Shown here: positions 18,458 through 28,036 of the stretch, piece by piece
Layout of the letters: the number at the start of each line of letters is the position of its first letter
How positions within the stretch are numbered: position 1 is the first letter of the stretch
From: JAKFWF01 sp963732635
Lineage (GTDB): Bacteria > Pseudomonadota > Alphaproteobacteria > Rhizobiales > Hyphomicrobiaceae
Assembly: GCA_963732635.1 (NCBI GenBank)
Contig: CAVTAL010000033.1
Coordinates: forward strand, 248,001-312,000
Length of the DNA stretch: 64,000 nt
Direction of reading: 5' to 3'
Position numbers and translations under genes: made by a program
Notes under the pieces: model-generated
Databases searched by the model: none
What the model saw: the letters and a program-made list of their open reading frames with translations, nothing else
What the model was told of the DNA's origin: nothing

Positions 18458-18614
18458 AAGGCTCTCTTCCCTGCGCTCGCGGCTAATGATCCGGCGGACT
18501 ATAGAAATAATCGAACCGCTTGCAACCGCCGTTCGACGCTTCTAATTGCCCTGGGGCGACACGAAGTGCCACTTCTCAGATCAAAAAGCGAGAGCTTTCC
18601 GAGGATACGTCCCT

Positions 18615-19359
18615 ATGAAAAACGCACTCGTCATCGTCCCCGCACGCATGCAGGCAACCCGTCTGCCGGGCAAACCGATGGCCGACATCCATGGCGAGCC
18701 GATGATCGTTCACGTCTGGCGGCGCGCGGTGCAATCGGGCGCCGGCCAGAGTTGTCGTGGCAACCGATAGCGATTTGATTGTCCAGGCCATCGCCAAGGT
18801 CGGCGGCGAGGCGGTGATGACGCGGCACGACCATGCTTCGGGCTCAGACCGGGTTTTCGAGACGCTGCAGAAGGTCGACGCACAGGGCAAGGCCGAGATT
18901 ATCATCAACCTGCAGGGCGACCTGCCAACGCTCGATCCGTGGTTGGTCGAGGCCTGCGCCGCACCCTTGAACATGCCCGGCCCCGACATCGCCACCATCG
19001 CCGCCGAAATCACCGACGAGGTCGAGAAGGTCACTTCCAGCGTGGTCAAAGTGATTGGCACGCCGCTCACCGCCCGGCGGCTGCGCGCACTCTACTTTAC
19101 GCGTGCCACCGCGCCCTGGGGCGAGGGGCCGCTCTATCATCACATCGGTATCTACGCCTATCGCCGAGCGGCATTGGAGCGGTTCGTATCGCTGCCGCCG
19201 TCGCCGCTCGAAATGCGCGAAAAGCTCGAGCAATTGCGGGCGCTGGAAGCCGGCATGCGCATCGACGTGGCGGTCGTTGACACGGTTCCGCTCGGTGTCG
19301 ATACTCCGCACGATCTCGACCGTGCCCGCCAGATGCTGGCTGCAGGACGCTCGTCCTGA
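18615..19359 (+). pseudogene. kdsB: 3-deoxy-manno-octulosonate cytidylyltransferase, frameshifted
   Basis: CMP-KDO synthetase activates KDO for lipopolysaccharide inner core. From ATG 18615 the protein starts MKNALVIVPARMQATRLPGK, the nucleotide-binding signature of the family. At 18746-18747 GCCGGCCAGAGTT contains one C too many. Deleting it gives AGRVVVATDSD and joins the downstream frame (MTRHDHASGSDRVFE, INLQGDLP, VDTPHDLDRAR) to the stop at 19359, a normal length of 247 residues. As written the product stops at 18770. The gene is essential in most Gram-negatives, so an error in the sequence is likely unless another copy exists. Confidence 0.85.
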
Positions 19360-19406
19360 GGCCTGAATTCGTTCGTTTGCACTCATGCACAAAAGAAGTA
19401 CACCAA

Positions 19407-20399
19407 ATGCCTTCGACCACCTCCCGGCAGCCAAAATCTTCCCTACCCAAGCCCAAGGCTTCGACTTCGCGCAAGATCGCCTACCAGGGCGAGGCCGGCG
19501 CCAACTCGCATATCGCCTGCTCGAACGTCTATCCAGATCTTGAGCCGATGCCGTGCCCTACCTTCGAGGATGCGCTGGCGGCGGTGAAATCGGGCGAGGC
19601 ACGCTTGGCCATGATCCCGATCGAGAACTCGCTCGCCGGCCGCGTCGCCGACATCCATCACATGCTGCCGAATGCCGGCCTCTACATCATCGGCGAATAC
19701 TTCCTGCCGATCCGCTTCCAGCTGATGGCACTGAAAGGCGCCATGCTCGGCGACGTCAAGGACATCTACAGTCATGTCCATGCGCTTGGCCAATGTCGCA
19801 ACATCATCCGCAAGCTCGGCTGCAAGGCGCATGTCGCCGGTGACACAGCCGGCGCCGCCCGGCAGGTCGCCGAGTGGGGTGACAAGAGCAAGGCTGCATT
19901 GGCGCCCAGGCTCGCGGCTGAAGTCTACGATCTCGAAATCCTGGCCGAGGACGTCGAGGACGAGAAGCACAATACCACCCGTTTCGTCGTGCTCGCCGCC
20001 GAGCCCGACGACGCCGAACCCGGCAACGGCGACGTCGTGACGACTTTCCTGTTCCGGGTCCGCAACGTGCCGGCGGCGCTCTACAAGGCAATGGGCGGGT
20101 TCGCCACCAACGGCGTCAACATGACCAAGCTCGAGTCCTACCAGGTCGACGGCAGCTTCACCGCGACCGTGTTCTTCGCCGACATCGAGGGCCACCCGAC
20201 CGACCGCAACGTGCGCCTCGCCATGGAAGAACTGTCGTTCTTCTCGACCGAACTGAAGGTGCTAGGCACTTATCCCGGCCAGCCCCTTCCGCCACGAAGC
20301 CCGCAAGCGCGCGGCGGCGTTGGCGAAGGGGTGAAGGTGTCCCCTTGCGTCTGGCCAGCGGGCGGCAGCCGCGCCGGATGCGACCACCAAAGAACCTAG
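19407..20399 (+). CDS. pheA: Prephenate dehydratase (C-terminus probably frameshifted)
   Basis: Converts prephenate to phenylpyruvate for phenylalanine synthesis. The catalytic domain starts KIAYQGEAGANSHIA and contains the TRF motif in HNTTRFVVLA. An ACT domain follows (TFLFRVRNVPAALYKAMGGF, with LESYQVDG as the effector site). As written the protein ends in an odd 38-residue tail rich in Pro/Gly. Removing one C from the run at 20283-20286 gives the usual ending QPFRHEARKRAAALAKG and a stop at 20332-20334, i.e. 308 residues. Start 19407 chosen over 19377 on family alignment. Function is probably unaffected. Confidence 0.85.
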   Translation: MPSTTSRQPKSSLPKPKASTSRKIAYQGEAGANSHIACSNVYPDLEPMPCPTFEDALAAVKSGEARLAMIPIENSLAGRVADIHHMLPNAGLYIIGEYFLPIRFQLMALKGAMLGDVKDIYSHVHALGQCRNIIRKLGCKAHVAGDTAGAARQVAEWGDKSKAALAPRLAAEVYDLEILAEDVEDEKHNTTRFVVLAAEPDDAEPGNGDVVTTFLFRVRNVPAALYKAMGGFATNGVNMTKLESYQVDGSFTATVFFADIEGHPTDRNVRLAMEELSFFSTELKVLGTYPGQPLPPRSPQARGGVGEGVKVSPCVWPAGGSRAGCDHQRT

Positions 20400-21569
20400 T
20401 CGAATAGATCCGGCGGGTCGGCCATGGCGGCTTCGACGAGATCCGCTGTGCCGACGCCGATCAACCGATAGGTCAACGTCCCCACTTCGCGGCGGATCAA
20501 TGCTAGAGCCTTCTCCTCGATCACCGATGCCCTCTGCGTCGGATTCTCGAGCCGCATATTGCGGGTCAGGATTTTGAAGTCGGATGTCTTGAGCTTCAGC
20601 ACGATGGTTCCCGCCGCAAGCCCCTTGCGCACGAGGTGGTTTGCGACATCGGCGCTGAGCACCTTTGCCTCCGCCGCCAGGTCTTCAAAACGGCCGGTAT
20701 CACGGCGAAAGGTGTTCTCCGACGAAACACTCTTGGTCGGCCGGTGCGGCGTCACCGCGCGGTCGTCGTTGCCGTGCGCGAACTGAAACAGCCGGTGACC
20801 GAACTTGCCGAAATGCGCGGTCAACTGCTGCTCGCTCAACTCCTGCAGGTCGCCGATAGTGCGCAAGCCCTCGGCCTCCATGCGCGCAGCGGTGGCGGCA
20901 CCGACACCGTTGATTTTCGACACCGACAGCGGCGACAGGAACGCTTTCGCCTCGGCCTGCCCGATCACCGAAAAGCCGCGCGGCTTTTGCCGTTCCGACG
21001 CTAGCTTGGCCAGGAACTTGTTGGGTGCGAGTCCGATCGACACGGTGATGCCGACTTCCGCCTCGACCCGCGCGGCGACAAGCGCGAGCGCTTCGGCAGC
21101 CGGCGGCGCTTCGGTGCGCCAATCATCGGTGAGATCCAGATAGGCTTCATCCAGCGACACCGGCTCGAACACCGAAGTCGCAGCATAGAAAATGGTGCGG
21201 ATGTCATTGCTGACGCGCTTGTACTTGGCCATGTCGGGAGCAATGACGACCGCGTCGGGGCAGGCTTCCAGCGCCTTCCACATCGGCATCGCCGAACGCA
21301 CGCCGTACTTGCGGGCGATGTAGCAGGCGGTGGTGACGACACCGCGCCCGCCGGCATGGCCGACGATCAGCGGCTGGCGGCGGATCTCCGGCCGGTCGCG
21401 CTTTTCGACCGAGGCATAGAACGCATCGCAATCGATATGCGCGATGCCCAGCGCCATCGAGTTCGATGTGGGCGACGATGCGGGCCGAACCACACACCGC
21501 GCAGGCGGCGCCGTCACAGTCGGTGATGGCGCAGCAGTCGCGGCACAGGGCAGTTGCGTGCTCCGCCAA
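20396..21569 (-). CDS. dinB: DNA polymerase IV with N-terminal zinc finger (frameshift at finger/catalytic junction)
   Basis: Y-family translesion polymerase. The catalytic block is intact: HIDCDAFYASVEKRD, GVVTTACYIARKYG, SLDEAYLDLT, then HhH motifs and a little-finger domain ending DPPDLFD. The unshifted frame alone would start at 21517 or at ATG 21457. Just upstream in another frame lies CRDC...CAVCG, the Zn-finger extension of rhizobial DinB. Deleting one base at 21454-21455 joins them as HIELDALGIAHIDC. A TTG at 21569, nine bases after AGGAGG (21579-21584), is the probable native start. Without repair, an untagged polymerase could still be made. Confidence 0.85.
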
Positions 21570-21676
21570 AATCAAACGCCTCCTGTTGTGGCCCCACCAT
21601 CTTAGCGCGTCATATGCCATCCGTGTTAGGTGTGCCAACGGGATCGATCCGCGATCGTTTCAGTCGAGGAGGGGAC

Positions 21677-22687
21677 ATGCGCGCCTATTGGTACGAAAAA
21701 TCAGGTGCTGCCTTGGATGTCCTGCAATCCGGCACCATCACCGATCCGGTTCCTGTCGCCGGCGAGGTCCGCATCAGGGTCGCCTTTTCGGCAATCAATC
21801 CGACAGACGTCAAACGCCGCCAGACGGGACGAGAACTCGGCCCGTTCAGCCGCATCATTCCGAACAACGACGGCGCCGGCACCATCGACGTGGTTGGCGA
21901 GGGTGTGCCGGCATCGCGGCTTGGCCAACGCGTGTGGATTTTCGGCGCGCAGGCCGGCCGCCCCAACGGCACCGCAGCACAGTACGTTGCAATACCATCG
22001 CGACAGGCAATCGCACTGCCGCCATCGGCGAAACTGATCGACGGCGCCTGTCTCGGCGTGCCGGCGGTGACAGCTCATCGCGCCTTGTTCGCTGACGGCT
22101 CGATCGCCGGTCAGACCATACTCGTCACGGGCGCGGCCGGGCGGGTTGGCAGCTACGCGGTGCAATTGGCGAAATGGGCAGGTGCGCGTGTCATCGCCAC
22201 TGCCGCGTCTGCAGAGAAGGTCGCAGCGATCAACGCGCTCGGCGCCGACCTTGTCGTCGACTATGTCGCGGGTGACATCGAGAAGGCGATACTCACATTC
22301 ACCGAAGGCGTCGGCGTGGATCGCGTGGTCGACACCGCCTTTTCGCACACCATTCAAATTGCACCGCGGATCGTCCGCAGCAATGGAGTGGTCGCGACCT
22401 ATTCGTCGGACGCAGACCCGACACCCCGCATCCCGTTTCATGGCCTGATGTATAAGAATATCACCATCCGGCCTCTTGCGATTTTCGGAATGCCAACGGA
22501 CGCGCAGGACCGCGCGTTCGCCGATATCACGGCAGCGCTGCGGGCCGGCGTCCTCAGGCACCGGATTGGACGGCGATTCGGCTTTGATCAAATGGCACAA
22601 GCGCACGCAGCAATGGAGGCGGGCGGAATATGGGGCTGCCTCGTTGTCGATCTCAAAGCAAGCGCCAGCCCGTGCGCGGAGCACTGA
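21677..22687 (+). CDS. Zinc-independent quinone oxidoreductase / MDR-family dehydrogenase
   Basis: 336 residues from ATG 21677, preceded by GAGGAGGGG. Medium-chain reductase fold: an N-terminal GroES-like domain (VRIRVAFSAINPTDVK, NDGAGTIDVVGEGV) and a Rossmann domain with VTGAAGRVGSYAVQLAKWAG (about 155-174). The zinc-ligand cysteines of alcohol dehydrogenases are absent, so it belongs to the NADPH:quinone reductase (QOR) group. Cytosolic; the electron acceptor is unknown. It is divergent from dinB. Confidence 0.85.
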   Translation: MRAYWYEKSGAALDVLQSGTITDPVPVAGEVRIRVAFSAINPTDVKRRQTGRELGPFSRIIPNNDGAGTIDVVGEGVPASRLGQRVWIFGAQAGRPNGTAAQYVAIPSRQAIALPPSAKLIDGACLGVPAVTAHRALFADGSIAGQTILVTGAAGRVGSYAVQLAKWAGARVIATAASAEKVAAINALGADLVVDYVAGDIEKAILTFTEGVGVDRVVDTAFSHTIQIAPRIVRSNGVVATYSSDADPTPRIPFHGLMYKNITIRPLAIFGMPTDAQDRAFADITAALRAGVLRHRIGRRFGFDQMAQAHAAMEAGGIWGCLVVDLKASASPCAEH

Positions 22688-22768
22688 TCCAGGTGCTTCG
22701 CGGCACCTCTCCAACAGCTGGAGATCACTGCCCGACTTGTTGAGGCGAGCATCGAAATCTAGATCAAA

Positions 22769-22885
22769 TCAAGCCGCCTTGTTGCGCGCCTTCTTGGCTA
22801 TCTTGGCGGCACGCTTCGCGGCATTTTCTGCCTTGCGCTGGCGGGCCTGGATCTTCTTGCGGCGGGCGTCGGACATCATCGGCAT
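22769..22885 (-). CDS. Small basic Lys/Ala/Arg-rich protein (38 aa)
   Basis: ATG at 22885 with AGGAG six bases upstream, stop at 22769-22771. The 38-residue product starts MPMMSDARRKKIQ and ends KKARNKAA. About 40 percent Lys/Arg and one long amphipathic helix suggest nucleic-acid or ribosome binding, but no function is known to me. Codon use and the strong ribosome site argue for a real gene. It is on the same strand as fumC and dinB but separated from both. Confidence 0.65.
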   Translation of the reverse strand: MPMMSDARRKKIQARQRKAENAAKRAAKIAKKARNKAA

Positions 22886-22963
22886 GGAAAACTCCTGTTG
22901 TTGGATTGGCTGTAGCGCTGTTGCGCCAGAAATTCAAATTGGCTTTTTCAGTCGAGCTTAATT

Positions 22964-24352
22964 CTAGCCGGGACCGATCATCTTGGACGGGACCACGATC
23001 GCGTCGAAGTCGTCGGCCGGGATGCCGTCCTTGATTGCTTCCTCGCGCAACGTGGTGCCATTCTTGTGCGCGGTCTTGGCAATCTTGGCGGCGCGGTCGT
23101 AGCCGTATTTCTCTTTCAGCGGCGTCACCAGCATCAGCGAGTTGGCGAGACCCTGGGCGATGTTGTCGAGACGCGGCTCGATGCCAACGACACAATTGTC
23201 GGTGAACGAGACGGCGGCGTCGGCCAACAGCCGTACCGACTGCAGGAAGTTGTAGGCCATCACCGGGTTATATACGTTGAGTTCGAAATGGCCCTGGCTG
23301 CCGGCGAAGGTCATGGCCGAATTGTTGCCGTGGATCTGCACCGCGACCTGGGTCAGCGCCTCCGACTGGGTCGGATTGACCTTGCCGGGCATGATCGACG
23401 AGCCGGGCTCGTTCTCCGGCAGCGACAGTTCGCCGAGGCCCGCGCGCGGCCCGGAACCCAAAAACCGGATGTCGTTGGCGATCTTGAAGCAGCTCATGGC
23501 GACGGTGGTGATCGCGCCGTGTGTCATTACCATCGCATCGTGGGCGGCCAGCGCCTCGAACTTGTTCGGCGCCGACGTGAACGGCAGCCCAGTGACAGCT
23601 GCGATACGTTCGGCGACCTTCTCGGCAAAACCGATCGGCGAGGCAAGGCCGGTGCCGACCGCCGTGCCACCCTGGGCCAATTCCATCAGCATCGGCAGCG
23701 TGCTCTCGACGCGCAGGATGCCGTTGCCGATCTGGGTTGCATAGCCAGAGAATTCCTGGCCGAGCGTGACCGGTGTCGCGTCTTGTGTGTGCGTGCGGCC
23801 GATCTTGATGATGTCGCGCCACTCGTGGCTCTTTTCCATCAGCGCCTGATGCAATTTGCGCAGGGCCGGCAGCAGGTCGTGCACGATCTGCTCGGCGCAG
23901 GCGATGTGCATCGCCGTCGGATAGGTGTCGTTTGACGACTGGCTCATGTTGACGTGGTCGTTCGGATGGACCGGCTTCTTCGAGCCCATCTCGCCGGAGA
24001 ACATCTCGATGGCGCGATTCGAGATCACCTCGTTGGCGTTCATGTTCGACTGGGTGCCGGAGCCGGTCTGCCAGACGACCAGCGGAAAATGCTCATCGAG
24101 CTTGCCGTCGATCACTTCCTGGGCAGCCCTGATGATGGTCTCGCCGAGCTTTGCGTCGAGCTTGCCCAGAGCCATGTTGGCCTCGGCCGCCGCCCGCTTG
24201 ACGATACCAAGCGCGCGGACCACCGGTTTCGGCTGCTTTTCCCAGCCGATTTTGAAGTTGCCAAGCGATCGCTGCGCCTGCGCGCCCCAATAGCGAGTGG
24301 CATCCACCTCGATGGGGCCGAAGGTATCAGTTTCGGTACGGGTCTTGGTCAT
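22964..24352 (-). CDS. fumC: Class II fumarate hydratase
   Basis: 462 residues, the normal FumC length. TCA-cycle enzyme interconverting fumarate and malate, cytosolic homotetramer, iron independent. Diagnostic stretches are the GSGTQSNMNANEVISNRA block, HPNDHVNMSQSSND, and the superfamily signature GSSIMPGKVNPTQ with its catalytic serine. The N-terminus starts TKTRTETDTFGPIEV. Monocistronic by position, with about 80 bases on the 3' side before the 38-aa gene. Confidence 0.95.
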   Translation of the reverse strand: MTKTRTETDTFGPIEVDATRYWGAQAQRSLGNFKIGWEKQPKPVVRALGIVKRAAAEANMALGKLDAKLGETIIRAAQEVIDGKLDEHFPLVVWQTGSGTQSNMNANEVISNRAIEMFSGEMGSKKPVHPNDHVNMSQSSNDTYPTAMHIACAEQIVHDLLPALRKLHQALMEKSHEWRDIIKIGRTHTQDATPVTLGQEFSGYATQIGNGILRVESTLPMLMELAQGGTAVGTGLASPIGFAEKVAERIAAVTGLPFTSAPNKFEALAAHDAMVMTHGAITTVAMSCFKIANDIRFLGSGPRAGLGELSLPENEPGSSIMPGKVNPTQSEALTQVAVQIHGNNSAMTFAGSQGHFELNVYNPVMAYNFLQSVRLLADAAVSFTDNCVVGIEPRLDNIAQGLANSLMLVTPLKEKYGYDRAAKIAKTAHKNGTTLREEAIKDGIPADDFDAIVVPSKMIGPG

Positions 24353-24471
24353 GGCACTTGTCCGTCGCGTAGGGCTGCAGATTTAGTCCTGCGCGCGGGC
24401 CTAGCACGACAACCGGGGCCGCTCCAAGAGCGGCGCCCGGCAAATTGACCAGACTTTGGATTGACTGGCGA

Positions 24472-24648
24472 TCAGAGCGTACGGATTAGGCAGCCAAGAG
24501 TCAGGATCAGCTGCGCCACCAGCAAGGCCCAGAACTCATGCCCCTGGATCAGCGGAATTTGCGCGCCGAAGTATTTGGCCATCAACGCGCAGACCGTAAG
24601 AATGACCGACACCATGAAGGTGATAATTCCCGGCGCTGTCAGTCCCAT
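24472..24648 (-). CDS. Small membrane protein (58 aa)
   Basis: ATG at 24648 with GGGGAG upstream. The frame is open further 5' to 24774 but that part is unlike protein. Two membrane segments are visible (IITFMVSVILTVCALMAKYF and EFWALLVAQLILTLGCLI) around a short polar loop. Such two-helix proteins next to fumC occur in related genomes, but no function is established. Same strand as fumC, 119 bases from its start codon. Confidence 0.6.
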   Translation of the reverse strand: MGLTAPGIITFMVSVILTVCALMAKYFGAQIPLIQGHEFWALLVAQLILTLGCLIRTL

Positions 24649-24839
24649 GGTGCTTGGCTCCCCAGCGGCGCGGGCGTGTGTGATGGATTTCACGTCTCTA
24701 GCCCCCAAAGTTCGTTTTTGCCCGAGTTCGACCGACTCGGATGTCGGAGGCGACGCTAGCAGCGATGCAACCATTCGCCTATGCGCGGTGCGCCACTGCC
24801 CACAGGTCTTGAAGACTGGAACAATTGCGAAAAGCGGTA

Positions 24840-26591
24840 TTATTGCGCCTCCCCGACGGCTTTGGCCGCATCGACGATGCCAGCACCGAGCCCACGCCTC
24901 ACCGCGGACCGATCCGGATCGCGGGCGGTGCGCGCAAGGATCGCCCGGATGTCTTCGGAAGTCAGCGTCGGCTTGCGCTCCAGCATCAAGGCGATGATGC
25001 CGGAGACATGGGCAGCCGCTAACGATGTTCCAGACGACATTTCATAGGAGGCTTGAGGCGCCGGCGCTAGAATGTCGACGCCGGGCGCCGCGATCGCGAC
25101 ATAGGCGCCTCGATTTGCCATATCGTAGAGTTGGTCGTCGCTGTCGCTCGCGGTGACAGCAATCACCCGTTCGTAGGCCGCTGGATACGCCGAAGCCGCC
25201 TTCGGCCCACCATTACCGGCAGCAGCGACCATGATCATCCCGCGCGATTCCGCCTGCTCAATCGCTTCCAGCAGCATGGCATCCTTCGGACCAGCGAAGC
25301 TCATGTTGACAACGCGCGCATTGTTCGTCGCCGCCCAATCCAGTCCCTTGATCAGCGAAAGCGTCGTCGCCTCCGGCTTGCGGCCACTGCCGCCTGAGAA
25401 CGCTCGTACCGCAAGAACTCGGGCGTCTGGCGCCATCCCTTTGATCTGCTGACGGGCGGCAACAATACCGGCAATCGCGGTGCCGTGCGCCTCAGCCTCC
25501 GATGGGCCTTCGCCGATGGCATCGAAGCTGTCTAAAACGACGCCTGCGAGTTCTGGATGCGCGCTGTCCATGCCGGTGTCGATCACCGCCACCCGGACGT
25601 CGCGTCCAAGTGACACCCGATGGGCGCCCGTTAACCGCACTTTATCAGCGGAATATTGCGGTAGCGGCGATTGCGGCGATACGGTCGCAGCGACGGTTTG
25701 CGTCGTCTCGAACACGTAGTTCGGTTGCACCGCGATGATGCGTGGATCGGTGACGCCGGCCTGAACCACCTGTTGGATCACCTGTGTCTGAGCACGATTG
25801 TCCGGAATGCGCAGGCGGACGAGTTTTACACCAAGCAGGGCAGAGCGGTACTGCACCTCGACCGTCAACGTCAGGCCAGTCCCAATGGTCAGGGTGTCGC
25901 CGTCGCTAACACTGTCATCCATGGCAATGAGGATTTCCCGATCGCGCTTGCGATTGACGTCGCCCTGCGGCGGCACCGTCGTTGGCAACCGGCGAGGCGG
26001 CAGCGCACGCTGCCGCTGCGGTAGCCGCGTGCCCGGTGGGTCAATCGGAATGCGCGGCGGCACGAACGCAGTCTGCGGTGGCGGGCTGACGAATGCCTGT
26101 ATCGGCGGCGGCGCGACGAATGGCGGCCGCGCGAGCGGTGGCGTGCCAGTCCCGCCCGGTCGCGGCTGGGCCTGCGGCGGCGGCTTAGGCGTCTGCTGAA
26201 ACTGGATCGACGGCGGCTTGCCCTTGGGAGGGGGGGTCTTCGTTGGCTTCGGCGGCCGCTCTTTGGGAGGCTTGGGCGGCCGCTCCTTCGGTGACTTTGG
26301 TGGCCGCTCCTTCGGCGGCTGCGAACGCGACCTGCTTGACGTCGATGAATCGGCATTGCCCTCGCTGGGCTTCTTGCGCGTGCTGACCTTGTCCTTCGAA
26401 CCAGAACTTGTGCTGGAAGAATCCTTCTTGCGCTCTTTCTCGCCCGTGGATGCCCCCGATCCCGAACCGTTGTTCTTCTCTTTTTTCGCGATCGCCTCCG
26501 CGACCGGCAACACCGTGAGCACAAGCGCGCAGAACGCCGATGCGATCCCGCGCAACAGGGTCGGACGCAACTTGGGGGACGAGACAGGCAT
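24840..26591 (-). CDS. Exported subtilisin-like serine protease (S8) with Pro-rich N-terminal region
   Basis: 583 residues. A signal peptide (LRGIASAFCALVLTVLPVAEA) is followed by about 190 residues of low complexity, first Ser/Lys-rich then Pro-rich with KERPPKP repeats. A propeptide-like region (about 215-300) precedes the S8 domain. The catalytic triad is complete: D338 (AVIDTGMD), H369 (EAHGTAIAG) and S523 (SSGTSLAAAHVSG). It probably acts in the periplasm or at the surface, the Pro-rich part spanning the wall or binding a partner. It lies 3' of the sigma/anti-sigma pair on the same strand, so it is a likely regulon member. Confidence 0.9.
   Translation of the reverse strand: MPVSSPKLRPTLLRGIASAFCALVLTVLPVAEAIAKKEKNNGSGSGASTGEKERKKDSSSTSSGSKDKVSTRKKPSEGNADSSTSSRSRSQPPKERPPKSPKERPPKPPKERPPKPTKTPPPKGKPPSIQFQQTPKPPPQAQPRPGGTGTPPLARPPFVAPPPIQAFVSPPPQTAFVPPRIPIDPPGTRLPQRQRALPPRRLPTTVPPQGDVNRKRDREILIAMDDSVSDGDTLTIGTGLTLTVEVQYRSALLGVKLVRLRIPDNRAQTQVIQQVVQAGVTDPRIIAVQPNYVFETTQTVAATVSPQSPLPQYSADKVRLTGAHRVSLGRDVRVAVIDTGMDSAHPELAGVVLDSFDAIGEGPSEAEAHGTAIAGIVAARQQIKGMAPDARVLAVRAFSGGSGRKPEATTLSLIKGLDWAATNNARVVNMSFAGPKDAMLLEAIEQAESRGMIMVAAAGNGGPKAASAYPAAYERVIAVTASDSDDQLYDMANRGAYVAIAAPGVDILAPAPQASYEMSSGTSLAAAHVSGIIALMLERKPTLTSEDIRAILARTARDPDRSAVRRGLGAGIVDAAKAVGEAQ
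26248..26319. repeat. Three tandem 24-bp units inside the protease gene
   Basis: Units at 26248-26271, 26272-26295 and 26296-26319 share the core GGCCGCTC and encode, on the minus strand, successive KERPPKP/S octads of the protease's Pro-rich segment. Units differ at several positions. This is an expandable in-frame repeat. Confidence 0.8.
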
Positions 26592-26737
26592 TTGATATCC
26601 TTGCCAATGCTAGGACGATCCGGCGCGAATTTCGAAATCACAAGCCACGCTGCCGGCTTGGATTTTCTGGTGGGCGGCTTAGTGCGATCAGTGCGAATTC
26701 ATCGGGAGCATCGACCTTGGTCCCTGCCCCCGACCAA

Positions 26738-27431
26738 TCACGGGCTTGTCGGACCGACGAAGGCAAAGACGTCGGTGCGCGCCTTGATGCGGGCCAGGGC
26801 CGCCGGCGCTTCGTTCTTGTCACCGGCAATACGCAAACGATAGATGTTGCCGGCCTTCGGCCCATCGACAATCGCAGCCTTCAGATCCTTCAAGCTTTCG
26901 GTCAGTGCGCTGGCAGTGACGCCGGGCTGCAAAGTGACGAGCGCCTGGACCCCTTCGCCTGCGGGCGTTACCGGTCCAGAGGCTGAAACATAGCCGGGAG
27001 CGGCGGCCTTCTCCCGCGTCATGAGCACCCCGATCGTCGCTGCCTGGGCGACCAGCACGATTGCCGCTGCCGCACTGGCGATGCCGAGCGTGGTCGGCGA
27101 GAAGCCGCCGATGAAGCTCGCAATCTTGTCCCACACCGACGCCGGTGACGGCACCGCGAACTGCCGCGGCTGATGGCGTGGTGGCCACCTCGGCCATTAA
27201 GCGATCAAGCGCCGCCGACGACGGTCCCTTGATCGCCTCGTTGGCATAGATTGAGGCGTCCTGTTCATCGCGCGCCAACGCCACATGTGCGGCCGTTGTC
27301 GGATGGGTCTCCAGGTATCGCGTGACCCGGGCCTCCTCGGCACGGGTAAGCTTACCGGTAACGAGCCAGGGCAGCATCGCCTCAATCTCGTCAGCCTCGC
27401 TGAGCGGGCTCTGGTTCATCTGGGCTTTCAT
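26738..27431 (-). pseudogene. Anti-sigma factor, membrane anchored, frameshifted
   Basis: The first part reads NQSPLSEADEIEAMLPWLVTG and LETHPTTAAHVALARDE, a cytoplasmic sigma-binding domain of the ECF anti-sigma type. At 27154-27155 one base is extra: deleting it changes VRGAVTG to VRVPSPASVWDKIAS and joins the second part, with a membrane segment (TLGIASAAAAIVLVAQAATI) and a periplasmic domain ending FAFVGPTSP at 26738. Corrected length is about 230 residues. Its ATG overlaps the sigma stop (TGATG), a translational coupling. As written the anchor and periplasmic part would be lost, which could leave the sigma factor unrestrained. Confidence 0.75.
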
Positions 27432-28036
27432 CACGGCCATCCTCGATCGACACCGGCTGCCAACAGCAGCTCGGAAAGTTTTTTGCGGGCGTAGAACATT
27501 CGCGTTTTGACTGTCGCCTCGGGGATGGCGAGAATTTCCGCCGCCTCCGCCACGCTGCGTTCCTGATAGTAGACGAGATCCAACACCGTCTTGTGGTCCG
27601 GCCCCAGCTTGTTGACGCAGGCCCGGATCATCTGGGCCTTGTCGAGCTTCTGGGTGATCACGTCCGGCGTATCGTCGTCGTCAACGATCTGGCCGCTTTG
27701 CTCCTCGTCGATACCGGTCATCTCCCGGCGCTTGCGCAAAGTGCTGATCGCCTTGTTGTGGGCGATCGACAGCATCCAGGTCATCGGCGCCGAGCGCGCC
27801 TCATAGCGCGCCGCATTCTGCCAGACCGCGAGATAGGTTTCATTCATCACTTCCTCCGCCACCGCCTCGTTCCGCAGTTGACGCACGAGATACCGGTAAA
27901 GGCGCACGTGGGTCGCAGCGTACAGGCGCTTGACCGCCGACTGATCGCCCTTGGCAATGGCAGCGATCAGGATCGCCTCGGGGACGGCCGAATGGCCAGT
28001 GAGTTCGCCGGGGTCGTTCATGTCGCGCATTGCCAC
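27431..28036 (-). CDS. ECF-type RNA polymerase sigma factor
   Basis: 201 residues containing sigma-2 (RYLVRQLRNEAVAEEVMNET, then SAPMTWMLSIAHNKAISTL) and sigma-4 (VYYQERSVAEAAEILAIPEA followed by TVKTRMFYARKKL, the HTH). No sigma-3 domain is present, as usual for group 4 sigma factors. It starts upstream of and is coupled to the anti-sigma gene. Likely regulon members are the adjacent exported protease and the divergent Cys-rich secreted protein. The signal sensed is unknown. Start could also be at the second Met (MNDPGEL). Confidence 0.9.
   Translation of the reverse strand: MAMRDMNDPGELTGHSAVPEAILIAAIAKGDQSAVKRLYAATHVRLYRYLVRQLRNEAVAEEVMNETYLAVWQNAARYEARSAPMTWMLSIAHNKAISTLRKRREMTGIDEEQSGQIVDDDDTPDVITQKLDKAQMIRACVNKLGPDHKTVLDLVYYQERSVAEAAEILAIPEATVKTRMFYARKKLSELLLAAGVDRGWP

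Noticed and set aside
22691..22708. AGGTGC-TTCGCG-GCACCT hairpin after the quinone reductase gene
   Set aside because: Only six pairs and no U-tract; too weak to call a terminator.
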